Assembly: GCF_030247185.1 (NCBI RefSeq)
Contig: NC_080572.1
Coordinates: forward strand, 210,085,435-210,149,434
DNA from: Malaya genurostris
Taxonomy: Eukaryota; Arthropoda; Insecta; Diptera; Culicidae
Reading direction: 5' to 3'
DNA: 64,000 bases
Part shown: one piece after another, positions 1 to 11,119 of the stretch
Layout: each line of letters begins with the position of its first letter
Position numbering within the stretch: position 1 is the stretch's first letter
Translations under genes and position numbers: made by a program
The notes under the pieces: model-generated
The model's input: only the letters and a program-made list of their open reading frames with translations
The model's database searches: none
Told to the model about the DNA's origin: nothing

Positions 1-811
1 TCGTTACGTTTACTTTGTCAGGGACTTTGTCTAGAGCTTCGAAGAATGCTATATATATGGTGTCTATAGCCGGACGTTTTTCCACACTTCTTAGCATCGG
101 ATCAAACGTCATCAGATTAGTCATAGTTGAGCGAAACTATGATAATGTTTGGATATTATCGGCTCTTTAAATCTCAGCTGAATAAGCCTTTTCATTTTGC
201 ACGACTATGTTTTTTGTACATTTCTGATTTTTAGCTATAAATGTTGCACGAGGAAAAGATAAACAATCAGAAATAAAAAAATATGAACTCGAATTAAAAC
301 ATGCTACCTAACATCCGTTTTCTTTTATTATCATCTAGATTTTGGTTTAAGTTTTTTTTATCACAATCTAAAGAAAAAACAGATTGAAGCTTTTGCGCTA
401 TGCTATGCCATAAATTTTTCGTAAATTTCCACTTTCGTCAGACTTTCTTCAATCTGTTTTTCTAAACTAAAAAGAAATTCAAATCGTTTTATTTTATTGC
501 TACAAAATAGCTTCGGAAATGTCCCTAAGGAAATTTTTTATATTACTTCCACTACAGAGCAGTCTACAATGGGGTTATTAAAATGATTGGAAATCAAATC
601 GATTTCCAGATGAACTACAAGCAACAATAACTCGACCCATAACTTGCAAATAAAATTGGTTTTTTAAAGGCAAGTTATTTGCAGAATATCAATTGATTCA
701 GCACTGTGTGATTCGAAGAAGGATGTATTACAAAGACAAACAATATTGTGGGACATGTTGAATGATGAATTTTCAATACAATCTATTTGATAATAAAAAC
801 CTTATTGTTGT
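1..811. other. AT-rich DNA, no feature recognised
   Basis: No open frame of note, no terminal inverted repeats and no recognisable repeat border were seen in this stretch. Confidence 0.5.
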
Positions 812-868
812 GTTTCGTCTTAGACTTGTCAGTGCATAACAGTTTGTGTTGAATTGTTATGCCACCTT
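812..868 (-). ncRNA. Decayed hammerhead-ribozyme-like motif, copy 1
   Basis: On the minus strand the stretch contains CTGACAA, then a three-pair stem II (GTC-TAA-GAC), then GAAAC. This is the hammerhead core order with one core change: position 8 is A where G is expected. Upstream, GCATAAC and GTTATGC can pair as stem I around an AT-rich loop. The UH cleavage dinucleotide and stem III are not clear. It shares its stem I loop and the flanking GTTCAACATAAAC block (read on the plus strand) with the copy near 45.87 kb, so the two are one family. The core change suggests it is inactive. Confidence 0.5.
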
Positions 869-1056
869 TCAGTTCAACATAAACCGCTAGACAGACTTAA
901 AGTTATTGCTACTTACAATACAATTACAATAAATAGTACCAAAGTGCCAACTCCTTCCTGACGTGCCGAACGAAAACATGTTCCAGCTAACACTGGCCGA
1001 TTCGGATGGTCATTCAGGGATTAACCTTACTTGCATATAACCAATTTCATTATCCG

Positions 1057-1110
1057 TACGTTTCGTCTAAGACTCGTCAGTTTAATCCACCTAGTGGTGT
1101 AAAGATGCCT
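1057..1110 (-). ncRNA. Hammerhead-ribozyme-like motif with intact core, copy 2
   Basis: On the minus strand the order is GCATC, TTTA, a CCAC-TAG-GTGG hairpin, TAAA, CTGACGA, stem II GTC-TTA-GAC, then GAAACG. CTGACGA and GAAA match the hammerhead consensus, and TTTA/TAAA plus CCAC/GTGG form stem I. Cleavage would fall after the C of ATC. Stem III would be short with one mismatch (A facing C), which a CpG-to-CpA change would explain. The stem I hairpin is the CCACTAGGTGG border of the modular repeat family found elsewhere in the window, so the ribozyme core sits exactly at a border of that element. Activity is untested. Confidence 0.6.
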
Positions 1111-1560
1111 TTCTCTTATTCCTACATATGATAATGTGAGATTCTTCGACGTTATTTCTTTTGTTTCTTGAAAGAGAACAAAAAAGCTTTTTCAGATGTT
1201 TTATTTTTTTTATCAACTAGTACAACATACAAAATACAACTAGTACAACATACAAATGAGTTCCACTATTTCCGGTGCTTCTGGAGTCGGAAAACAGGAT
1301 ACTTTTGTTCGGCTTTCTTCTGAAATTGACTATCGATAGTAATAAGTTTTAAACCTGTTTAGATTTTTTTACGTTTTTTGCTTCGTAAAACCAGGGTTAA
1401 ATAAACGACATAATAACTTTTTGGCACACCTTTTTAAGCGATGGTATACAAACTTTCCTACTGTCCACTCTGTTATTCCGGAATCGGAAGTCAGATTCGG
1501 ATAAAATTCAGAAGTGAGTGAGTTAGTTTATTAGGACTTACAAGGATGTCTCCCACCGTG
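1081..1560 (-). repeat. Modular dispersed repeat, border fragment
   Basis: Reading the minus strand, modules ending in TTCCGGAATAACAG-like sequence lead into GAGAAAGGCATC and then the CCACTAGGTGG border fused to the hammerhead core. The same modules and border recur at 18.6, 33.4, 37.75 and 41.6 kb. The open frame at 1538-1795 minus lies across its edge and has no recognisable product. Confidence 0.6.
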
Positions 1561-3360
1561 ACCATAAATCACGTAAGATGGAATTGCTTTTTGTAGTCGT
1601 ATACGTAACAACACTCGCACACCATTGCAGATACCGGGGAAAAATCGGCCACACTTTCCAATCGAAGGAAAGAATACCCTCGTTTTGCGACATATTTTCT
1701 CGAATATAATGTCTATGCTTGATATAAAGTAAATTACAAATCGTTTTTGAATTGTATTTCATATACATCTTTTGTGCATTGAAACATTCGTTCATTTAGA
1801 AAGATTTAATTTTTTTGCTGCTGGTTTTCTACTGTATCGGATGAGATGTTTACACGAACTGACATACAGCTTGCTGATCAATTTCTTAGTCAAAAATTCA
1901 ACCTGACCGGATGACGTCTTTTATTTCGTCGAAACTAAGCATTCAAAAGGTACTTCTTGATAAATGGGTGTTGTACCTGGATTTCAAGGAGGCCAATTTC
2001 CTGTACAGCAATCAAGACGTATCTGAGATTCATCAATTTGAAGGCTCTACGAGCTTTATCATCTTTGAAATATTACTTTTATATCCTAATTTTCGGTTGA
2101 CTTTTACTGGAATTTTCTTGTCCTTCGTCCTAATTACCATGAAACAACCGACCTGGCAGCATAACTGCGACCCCAGCATCATTATTAAAAAGATCACGGC
2201 TGTTCGTAGCTCGGCTGGATCCTAATCCTTTCAACTTCAGAATGGAAACTTTTACCCCGAAGCAAGATAAATGGTGAGTGGAACGTTTTTGATATCCGCT
2301 CAAGCTGGTGTTGAGAGCCCGTTTTCCCAGGTAATTTATCATCGAACGATACCACTCCCCTACCTTATCGCCTTCGCCTTTCGCTTCGCTGATGATGGAT
2401 TTTATAGTCCGCTCCGGTTGTTTAATGAAAGAAGACTTTTTTGTTCGAAACAAATGATACCAAGGAAACTGCTTATTAAAATTCGATGACCAAGTTAGCG
2501 GAAAAGCAACACAATTGTGTCAGTTGAACTGTGCATCTTGCAATATTTTTCGGGTAAATTTTCGCAAGACTTTAACTCATGGTGGAAAATGTATGTTGAC
2601 TGAACTATGTTTGAAACACTGATCGATACCAAACTTTTGTCTAATGTTCAACAAAGAGCGCTCGCAAAAATAAAACTTCATTACTCATATAACGAAAGCT
2701 GTTCTGAATTGAAATGTGTTTCAGTTTGCTAAAAATTGTTGATGAATCGTTTCAATTTTGTGTGATCACCGAAAACATCTTCAGGTCTTTAAGACTTTTT
2801 CCATAGGGCATTGATTTTGTGGCAAATCCAATTCTAACGAAAATGTAGAGTGGTGAGTTCTGTGAGTGGAATAGATTTCAGTTTTGCTCAAGTAACTTTT
2901 TCCGCTTCCATTTGCGTAACTTTCTAATGACATACTTTGATTGCCAACTCTAAATTATGAAATAGAAACGTTCACTAATATGCTTCACTATCAGTTAACA
3001 GGAACTAGCACAACTAATCTTGGTGCTCGACAGGGTCATCAAGTACTTCTGTGAAATATGTCAATTTTAACAAGTTTTGATTGCTACCTGGGATGTCTTT
3101 GCAGGTGCCTTAAATGTTTCCAGTAAAAATTCTTTCTCTAAAGAACTAAATCCAATAATTTCTCTAGCTATTTCATCGTCAATCTAATCTAATTTCATCA
3201 TCAATCTAACTAATCTGATAAGAGGACACAAAACTCAAAGAATTGTGACTTATATATAAATGATCAAAAAATTTTCTTGAAAATCATATCGATGTTCATA
3301 CCACCCTTAACCTCAGTACTGTGCCATAGTCGACATAAAGTTTTAAACAGGTGAAAAATT
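1561..3360. other. No gene recognised
   Basis: AT-rich sequence. A 107-codon minus frame at 2130-2453 and a 104-codon plus frame at 1911-2225 overlap each other. Neither matches a family I know. The minus frame is hydrophilic and could be a relic, but nothing supports calling it a gene. Confidence 0.4.
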
Positions 3361-3369
3361 AACCGACTA

Positions 3370-3665
3370 AAGGTGATAAAACGGGTGTGAATGCTCACAA
3401 GATCCTATTACATGTCTTCCCGTGTGTTAGTTGCTGGCTATAAGAACTGACTTTGGTTATTCAGGCTCCCGAATTCCGGTTTTGGAAGACCCGGAAGTAG
3501 TGGTCACATTTTTAAAACGTAAATCACTCATTTTTTTCAGCGATGACTGAAACGATATTCACAAACTAAGGTTCAAATGAAAGGCCTTATGGTGCCATAT
3601 AAATCTGCTGAATTTTATCCGGATCCGACTTCCGGCTCCTGGATTGCAGAGTGATCAGTGCGGAA
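3370..3665 (+). repeat. Modular dispersed repeat fragment
   Basis: Contains the family module: CAGCGATGACTGAAACGAT, then AAATGAAAGGCC, then GAATTTTATCCGGATCCGAC and TTCCGG. It begins next to a TGCTCACAAGATCCTATT stretch also seen, diverged, near 16.06 and 60.38 kb. No coding potential. Confidence 0.6.
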
Positions 3666-4500
3666 AATTCCCAAGCCCCACTGTCACTGTCCCACTGTCT
3701 AGCCGTGTTACAGAAAAAAATGTTTACATGTGTTAGGTTAATACATGCAAAAAACTTTAGTCCAGGAATCAGCGAGGTGTTGACTCAATCGAATTTCGAT
3801 TACCCATTTCATATACAGAGCAAATCGTGTTCCGGGATCACCGTTCCATCGACCAGCCCCGCCTTAATTAAATGTTTGCATCAAATGGATTCTTACATTA
3901 CAGATAGACTTTCGATCCCTTGCCATTGACAAGCAATCGATGCCTAATTAGTTTATGTTCTTCAGTTTTGAATGAATAATTCACATTTTGTTATTTTACC
4001 AATACTCGAGTTTTCATTCAATATTTAATTTCCTAACCTTCAATGTTCTAAACCAGCCAATTACATCCTTGGAATAGACGCTCCTGCATAGAACACTTCT
4101 AATAAAAATAGAATTATTATTTACGCACAAAAACTTATTCTTACGTCTTTTTTTATGCGTCAAATTATATGAGGATGATATGCAAAATGTTAATTTATGA
4201 ATTGCAAGGAATGCTGCAAACGGTTTTCGTGAAAACAAATTGACAATTTAAAGTCACATTAAGGGCTTAAATACACTTCAGCAATAGGACGTCAAGGCGA
4301 AGTACATAACCTATTTGAAGAATTTTCAATAATTATCGCTTTTCAAATGAACCAATTCGGATCCTTTCATTCTACTACTAACGCGATAGCACCCAGTCGA
4401 CGCCGTTCTATTGACCAAATGTCATCATAGAGACACACGAGCAGGCATGAGATAGAAACTTGCGAGCACTTTGTTGTCTTTGTTGTCTAGAACGATGATT
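3666..4500. other. No gene recognised
   Basis: Two short frames (92 codons plus, 74 codons minus) have no recognisable motifs. No TIRs or repeats were noticed. Confidence 0.35.
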
Positions 4501-4529
4501 CCAAATTCGTAAATTTTTTCTAAATTGGA

Positions 4530-4840
4530 CTCACAATTTGTACAATTTGTAAATTATGTTGACAGCAAAACGAACCGGTTTCAACTATACCGGACCCCGG
4601 ATTCCGATTACGGAAGTATCGCAAATAGTGTTAAAAATCATCACCGATAAAAATAACCGACTTTCAAATGCTTATATTCAAATGAAAGATTTTACGGTTT
4701 TAAACAATGCTACTGAATTTTGTTCGAATCCGGCTTCAGGTTTCGGAATTACTCGATGATGAGTGATTGAAATTTCGAACCGTCGATGGAAGCAATATGC
4801 AAAAACTCGGAAAGTTTTCTAAATTCGACTAAAAACTAAT
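4530..4840 (+). repeat. Modular dispersed repeat, short decayed copy
   Basis: Shows the TTCAAATGAAAGATTTTACG and GGCTTCAGGTTTCGGAATTA parts of the module, strongly diverged. A 67-codon frame inside it (4556-4759) is made of repeat sequence and is not a gene. Confidence 0.5.
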
Positions 4841-4848
4841 CCAATGTA

Positions 4849-5766
4849 ACACATGGATCAATAAGTCCCGAAACTAAAGCAGAGATGGCGCTCGTAGTAA
4901 ACCAGTAACCACGTCTTTCTAGAGTACTAACCTTTGCTTGAAACGGGTCAAAATTTTAAGTCGATCCGACCAGAAACAGCTGAGTTGTCGAGGTTGGAGT
5001 AAAGTCGTTCTGTAGTTCGTCTAAAAAATGGAAAAAACCGAGTTTCGTGTTTTGATAAAACATTGTTTTTCAATGGGTAAAAACACCGTGCAAGTGAAAC
5101 AATGGTTTGAAAAATGTTATCCGGACTCTTGTCCATCAAAAGCAACGATTTGTCGGTGGTTCACCGAGTTTAAACGTGGTCGTACCGACACAAATGACGC
5201 GGAACGCTCGGGTAGACCTGTGGAAGCCGTTACACCGGAAAATGTGAGTGAAGTGACAAAAATTATAATGTAAGATCGTAAAGTGAAGCTCCGTGAGATT
5301 GCTGAGATGACACAGATATCATATAGAAGTGTATTTACTATCCTTCATGAAAAATTGAGCATGAAAAAAGTTTTTTTCCAAGTGGGTGCCGCAATTGCTT
5401 TCGATGGAACAAAAACACCCTGCCACAAGTCGATGAAAACAATGGCGAAATTGAACGAATTGGGCTTTGATCTGCTTCCCCACCCCCCATACTCGCCAGA
5501 TTTAGCCCCCAGTGACTACTGGCTCTTTGCTTATCTTAAAATATGCTCCAGGGAAAAAGATTTGACTCAAATGAGGAGGTCATCGTTGAAACTGAAGCTT
5601 ATTTTGAAGCGAAAGATAAATTTTTTTATAAACATGGTATTGAAAAATTGGAAAAACGTTGGAACCATTGTATGACCCTAAAAGGTGATTCTGTTGATGA
5701 ATAAAAAAAAGTTTTGCAAAAAAAAATGTTTCCATTGTTAGTCTCGAGACTTATTGATCCATGTGT
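4849..5766 (+). mobile_element. mariner element, internally deleted, both TIRs present
   Basis: The element is 918 bp and flanked by TA on both sides (4847-4848 and 5767-5768). It begins ACACATGGATCAATAAGTCC and ends with the inverted complement, differing by few bases over about 26 bp. A full mariner is near 1.3 kb, so about 0.4 kb is missing, all from the middle of the transposase. It could move only if an intact relative supplied transposase. Confidence 0.92.
5028..5704 (+). pseudogene. mariner transposase, central catalytic region deleted
   Basis: The amino-terminal DNA-binding region is readable from the methionine at 5028: a first helix-turn-helix around TVQVKQWFEKCYP and the CRWFTEFKRGRTD and ERSGRP linkers. 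A stop occurs at about codon 82. Reading then resumes with KLREIAEM and SVFTILHEKLSM. An extra T in a T-run shifts the frame. Next comes the deletion, which removes the first catalytic Asp block (MDETW type) and the Asp of the QDNAP block, rejoining at PCHKSMKTMAKL. The carboxy-terminal HPPYSPDLAPSDYWLF motif with the third Asp remains. One more frameshift near 5560 disrupts the tail. TIRs flank it closely. It is clearly non-functional. Confidence 0.9.
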
Positions 5767-5789
5767 TATAGGCCATGTTTGTTGATTGA

Positions 5790-7020
5790 GAGGGGGCTGA
5801 TCGATGGAACTATGAACTCAGAACACGTTTTGCTCTCTATACGAAATTGTTCATCGGATTTTGATTTGACCAGCAAATAAAACAATTTTTTTAGAGACCT
5901 GGGATTTGGGATATATTGAACACACACGTGGAGAAGGTGAAAAAATGCTAAACTTGATAGCAGAAAAATATAGCATACAAGAAAGTATGCTTCAAGGTAA
6001 CAGTCTTACTCTCAGAACTTCTAAAACACAATGACCGAGTAGTAGTTCCTTAGCAATAAACTGAACTTTGTAAAAGCCCTCCTACGAACAGATGATTGAG
6101 CAATTCACCATGGAAAAGTTTACGGGTTAACTCGTCGAAGGGGCGAAAATTTATTCTCCACTGACCAAGTGCATGGAAGAAGCTCTGCTGTGTACAATAC
6201 ACTTTATCGATCAATAACAAACCATTGAAAAGTAAAATGCAACTAGATTGGAGAAAAGACGCTCACTTGAGACGTTGTGCCTGGAACGTACTGTTATCAT
6301 CTTATGGAGAATGTACTTCCCTCACTTTTTTGCAGTATGCTAGGATGTATTTTTATTGCTTTCTCTAGAGTTGGCGTTACCGTTTACTTGGCTAGGAAGT
6401 ATCCTGTTGAAAAATATTTTGTCGTTGCGGAAAACAGCAGCTGTATAAAAATATACTTCATCGATTATGGATTATGAACACTTCAAATATTGAACAAAAA
6501 AAACGGTTCGGTTGGTTTGTTTTCCTGCCGATGCAATTTCAAAATACTTTATCAATATTACTAGCAAAGGCTCCCATCAGTTTATACACAATTTCCGTAG
6601 CGTTGATGTTGAAAGCAACGACTAGCGCTCACAGGAAATGCAAAAACTATGCTCTTCATCTTGACCAATAGCGAATGGAAGATTAAAATCATTCATGTAC
6701 AAAGTAGGGTAAGCAGGGCACCAGTATTTATCTCATAGACGAAACCCAATACTTAGAGTGAAATCTGCTGTCTCTGTTCGATAGATTGACCTCAAGGATA
6801 AGATGAAAATAGATACATTCGCTTTGAGTTATTGCGTCGGCATAACAACAGCAATGAACATTTTTCGAACAATTTTTTCTAGGGAAATGCTTCTTAGAGC
6901 TGAAGCAAAGATATTGCATCCGATTTTATCACAATTCGTTGATTGAAAGTCGTGTAACCGGAAAAATAATATGGCGACTCTACTAATGAGATGACTATTG
7001 GTACACGGAACCACCCGCGA
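5790..7020. other. No gene recognised
   Basis: Mixed AT-rich sequence with short overlapping frames on both strands (60-66 codons). No TIR pair or repeat border was seen. Confidence 0.35.
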
Positions 7021-7029
7021 TCCCATTTC

Positions 7030-8450
7030 AACCAGAATATTAGTTGATTTTCTGAATTCGATTGGTTAAAATTTGGTACAACTAATCGATTGTTGTTTTA
7101 ACTAAACTGTCATTTTTGTTTTTCGATTAGCAGAAACAAGGGTTGAAACAACTAATTTAACTGTTTGAAAAAAAAATACTGTCAATTAGTGAGGACACAT
7201 ACCTTTCAATTTCAACAAATATTTTAGTTGAAATAACTGGTGTTGTTATTGAAACAAAATTCTGTTAGTTGAAAAATAAACCGGTTTTATTCGTTTGAGA
7301 CATTGCAAATAGTTGAATCAACTCGAACAATGTTATTGATTTGCGAATATAATCAAAATATACTTACTGATACACGTCACAATCTATTTGAAATAAGTTC
7401 GGTATGTTGAGATTCATGAAATAAACATCGTTGTTAAAATACAGTATTTTATATTGACATGTAATATCATTAGGGCTGGGAAAACCACCGATCACTGCTG
7501 ATTTCAAGTGATCTTAACCAAGGAATAAATTATCATTACGAAATCAGAACTGATCTGATCTCAAAGTGATTTTGATTCTTGTATGATCACGATCATGTCA
7601 AGTCGAGATCAGTAAAGATCTAAATTCTAAAAAAATACTTCTGATTCGATCGGAAATGATTGATGTAGAAAAACGTTTTTAATCAGCAAAAGTGCCCGGA
7701 GGGGCGAGTAAATTAGCGCAATTTTTAAATTTACCTAAAATCAGTATTGAAAGATGATGCCTTCAAACGGTTGAACTGAAGTTATGCACTGATAATTTTA
7801 GTCAATTTATATGAGCTTGAGTGCATCAACCGCTGGGAATTGGAATTTTGCGACGGCATTTCAAACGCAGCGCGTTCTGTGTGTTTGAAACCCTTCGCTC
7901 CTGTTACTTTTATAAATTAAATTCATGTCAAAAAGCGTTTTATTGCTAATGCATGAACATCATCATCGGTATCAAACAGATGGAAGTAAAACAGTCTGCT
8001 GGAAGTTAATCAATGATCGAATTTGTAGCATAAAATTTTTGCCCATACCTGAAAGATTACGAGATGATCATTCATTAACATTTTCTAATTTGTCACCAAA
8101 TTTATTTCATCGTAAACAAGGTTAACTTTATCACAACACCGCTGTTAGATAAACACTTGTTATTATAAATTTCTCAAATCGAATGAACACAATTTCACCA
8201 AACTCTTTAATCATCGATGTTGTTTTCATTGACATTTTGAAGCGACGCGAACAGATTTCAACTAAAAAAGTTGTTGATTTTGCATTGCGATTATTGTTTT
8301 GCTTTCAACTGTCTCCGGCATTCGACAGCAATCAAAACAACATATTTTTCAACTACTTGAATATATGCAAATCAAAAACCATATTGGTTGAATCGAAAAG
8401 AAATTAGTTAAATCAATGGTGAAAAATTGATCAAAACTGATATTCCATCC
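7030..8450. repeat. AT-rich dispersed repeat rich in TTAGTTGAAA/TTTCAACTAA motifs
   Basis: Two blocks (7030-7460 and 8200-8450) are dense in TAGTTGAAA, CAACTAAT and their complements. The left edge reads AGAATATTAGTTGATTTTC, and the right edge, inverted, reads GGAATATCAGTTTTGATC, a weak TIR match. Between them, from about 7470, lies a stretch starting TAGGGCTGGGAAAACC, which resembles a hAT-type terminus, but no partner end was found. Boundaries are uncertain. Confidence 0.4.
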
Positions 8451-8839
8451 AAAAAGTCAGGCTTAACATTCATTTAAGAATAAATTATTGTTAAAAAAGA
8501 TTGTTTGAAACTCAATCGTGCAAGCCACTTTGATAAACTAGTTGCACTTGATATATGAATACATAGATCTATGACATACGTATCAAATGAAATGTACGTA
8601 ATACACAAATTACCAACCCAAATAAACTTGGTTTATTCTTGATCCTGAAGTTAGGACGATGCTCTTGACGTGTTGTACACTTATTTTCTCGCATGTATCT
8701 TGCTGATGTACTTATGAAAGTTGCTTTGGGAATGCTATTTGGGATTCAGAGAAGGGTATGGAATGAAAGGAAATTATGCGTCAGAGCAATTCCAGAAATG
8801 GGTAATAACACAAACATCGCATATTCCGATTCGTATCAA

Positions 8840-9035
8840 ACTTTGCTCACGTTTTCGGTTTGGCAAATTATTGGTTTTGTATGGACGAAGAGACCGATTC
8901 GACTCACAATGGATTTGTAAAAATGGCGGAGGTATCTTTGCATGAACCTCGTTGTATCGTTGTAACTCGGATACAGTTAATTGATGTTCAAGATGTTGTA
9001 GGAAGTCGATAGGGAACTCCAAAAGCTAATCGAGA
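8840..9035 (+). repeat. Dispersed repeat E, copy 1
   Basis: Shares GACCGATTCGACTCA and ATGGATTTGTAAAAATGGCG with a related unit at 15.43-15.68 kb, and the later TTGTAACTCGGATAC and ATGTTGTAGGAAGTCGAT blocks align with that copy. Overlapping frames of 74-82 codons here are repeat sequence. Confidence 0.45.
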
Positions 9036-9059
9036 AGGGTTTTTAGGCAATATATCACT

Positions 9060-9490
9060 ATGAGTAAATTTTAACCTTAAAATGATATCAAGAAAATGAA
9101 GTTGTGCAAATACTTATAAATTGTTTTAGCTATACACAAAAGTTGTTTGTTTTTTTTATTCTAAATTTTAATTTCATTGTCCTTGTGATAAATATTTGTT
9201 ACTGTTAGTCTCTTCGAAATATGTAGCGGTGCTATGCAATTCAGTACAATTACAGTTTGGAAAACTAGAAATTGAAGTTAGGGTTGAACTTTTTTCAAAA
9301 AACTTCGTTGAATCAGGACAATTTTTCCATCAAAATGGAAGTAAATAGCTGCCAGTAAAAAAATATTTTCTTGTTGTTTTGATTAAAAATAAAATATTCA
9401 AAACAAATGCATTTCAGAGGTTTGCAATCTTTTCCCTATACTTAGATATAGACAAAATAGAATAAAATGGTGTCAATTGGCTCAGTAGTT
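9060..9490. other. No feature recognised
   Basis: AT-rich sequence without open frames or repeat borders that I can recognise. Confidence 0.35.
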
Positions 9491-9498
9491 TTATGTTA

Positions 9499-10290
9499 AC
9501 ACATGGGCTGAAAAGTCCCAGGGTTAACAAAGCGAACACGATTTCTTTGTTTCAAAATTAACTTTATTCATCAACGTAATCTCCATCAAGAGCAACGCAA
9601 TCATTCCAGCGGCGCTCTAACATTTCAATGCCACTTTTGAAGAATGATTTATCATTTGCCTCAAAATTGGCGTCAAGTTTCAGCGATTACCTCTTTATTC
9701 GAGCAATTCGAAGTTCAATTCATGTAGTTTTGCCATTGTTTCGATTGACTTGTGATCCGGTGCGTTGTCTTGATGAACCAAATTCCACGCTATATAATAT
9801 TCACTGTTAATGGTATTTTCTTTCTCAAGATAGTCGAGAAATATTAAACCTTTGTTGTGTTTTCGGGCGCTTTGGACGAGGTTCACCAGTTGCTGTCCAC
9901 TCAGATGACGATCGTTTTGATTCCGGAGTGAAGTGATGAATCCATGTTTCATCCATTGTCACATATCGACACAAAAATTCAGGTTTGTTACGTTTTAACA
10001 TGGCAGAACACTGCTGAAAATCATCAACACGTTCTCGTTTTTGATCAACAGTGAGCAAACGTGGCACCCACTTTAAACAGAGCTTTCTCATAGTCAAATG
10101 TTCATGCAAAACATTCTTTTGATATTTTACGATGTCAGCTATGTCACGCAACTTCACTTTTCGATCATTTAAAACGGTTTTGTGATTTTTTTTTTTGTTT
10201 TCTGGTGTTATTGCCTCATTAAGTCCACTGCGTTCTGTATCATCAGTGTCTCTACGACCACGTTTGAAGCCAGCAGACTAACGTTTTGTT
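9499..10290 (-). mobile_element. mariner element, one TIR kept, other end lost
   Basis: TA (9497-9498) precedes ACACATGGGCTGAAAAGTCC, a mariner-type TIR related to but distinct from the element at 4.85 kb. Coding sequence runs on the minus strand toward it. The opposite TIR and the first third of the transposase are missing; homology stops near 10283. Confidence 0.8.
9564..10283 (-). pseudogene. mariner transposase remnant with two catalytic Asp blocks
   Basis: Minus-strand reading starts inside the transposase at FKRGRRDTDDTERSG, then KLRDIADIVKYQ and NVLHEHLTMRKLCLKWVPRL. The first catalytic block is intact as VTMDETWIHHF, and the second follows as VHQDNAPDHKS. It then reaches MAKLHELNFELLE, after which the block with the third Asp (SPDLAPSD type) is deleted. 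The carboxy tail resumes out of frame and ends at a TAA just inside the TIR. It complements the 4.85-kb copy: that one lost the first two Asp, this one the third. Neither can be active alone. Confidence 0.88.
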
Positions 10291-10415
10291 GTTTTTTTTT
10301 CTAATAGAGCGGATTCTTCATAACATTGCCATTGCAAACAGAGTAAAATAAAAAAAATGAAATTGTGTTTGATCCATTGTTCTGAAAATAACAAAAGTAG
10401 CGTCATCCTTAGCAC

Positions 10416-11107
10416 CAAGGATGGTTTTTATCGTATCAAAGAATGCTCACTCGCAACTCTTCCACGATTAAATCAGTGCCATCAAAGAGAATCGGAAATC
10501 ATCGCAACAACAAAAAAACCGGCGTGGTACATTTAACATAGAATAGACACTAGTGCGAGAGCGAATTTCTCTCGGTGAACCGTCTGAGAATCAACGGCTA
10601 GCACGCTGCTGTGGGGATTCTCTCTGAAGCTACAAACGGTCGCTTATTCTCGTTTCGCGATCCGATTCTGTATGGGCAGTGGATAATTGCGATAGAATCA
10701 TTTTACTATTGCCGCTTATTCTAACTATGTGCTTATAACCTTTGTATAATTTGTGTCTATGAAAATGTATGTGAATGCTCCACACAAGGGTTTTTAAATA
10801 TTGCAACCTAGTATGAGAATCATCAAGTCGAATCATCGATTCGATTTTCTGCGATAATTGTCAACTTGCGATTCTCTCTTTGTAAATTCCACACAGCGGC
10901 GATCATTATCAGACTGAAATTTTCTTTAAGGGGCATGAAATACTCAGAGTATGAAGTGGAGCGAAGAAATGTAGAAAAATTCTCTCGAGGTTCATGCATT
11001 GAGAGACTCGAATTCTTGTAGCATCTTCTACCGGATTGAAAATGTTGTATACAATATAGATAAAAATCGAGCAGCTTCTGTCAAATTTTCAGCAATCACC
11101 AACACTG
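10416..11107. mobile_element. hAT-type non-autonomous element, family A copy 1
   Basis: A perfect 8-bp duplication CTTAGCAC flanks the element (10408-10415 and 11108-11115). The ends are CAAGGATGG and, inverted, CAGTGTTGG, short imperfect TIRs. A second copy lies inverted at 56282-56880. This copy holds about 74 bp (roughly 10576-10650) absent from the other, with TCTC at the junction. The 68-codon minus frame inside it has no known motif. The 8-bp TSD and CA-G start point to the hAT superfamily; there is no transposase. Confidence 0.82.
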
Positions 11108-11119
11108 CTTAGCACAATA

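Noticed and set aside
2130..2453. 107-codon minus frame
   Set aside because: Hydrophilic and gene-like at first glance, but no motif, no splice or promoter context, and it overlaps a plus frame of equal length.
7470..7690. Separate hAT element starting TAGGGCTGGGAAAACC
   Set aside because: The start resembles known hAT termini but no matching right end or 8-bp TSD was found.
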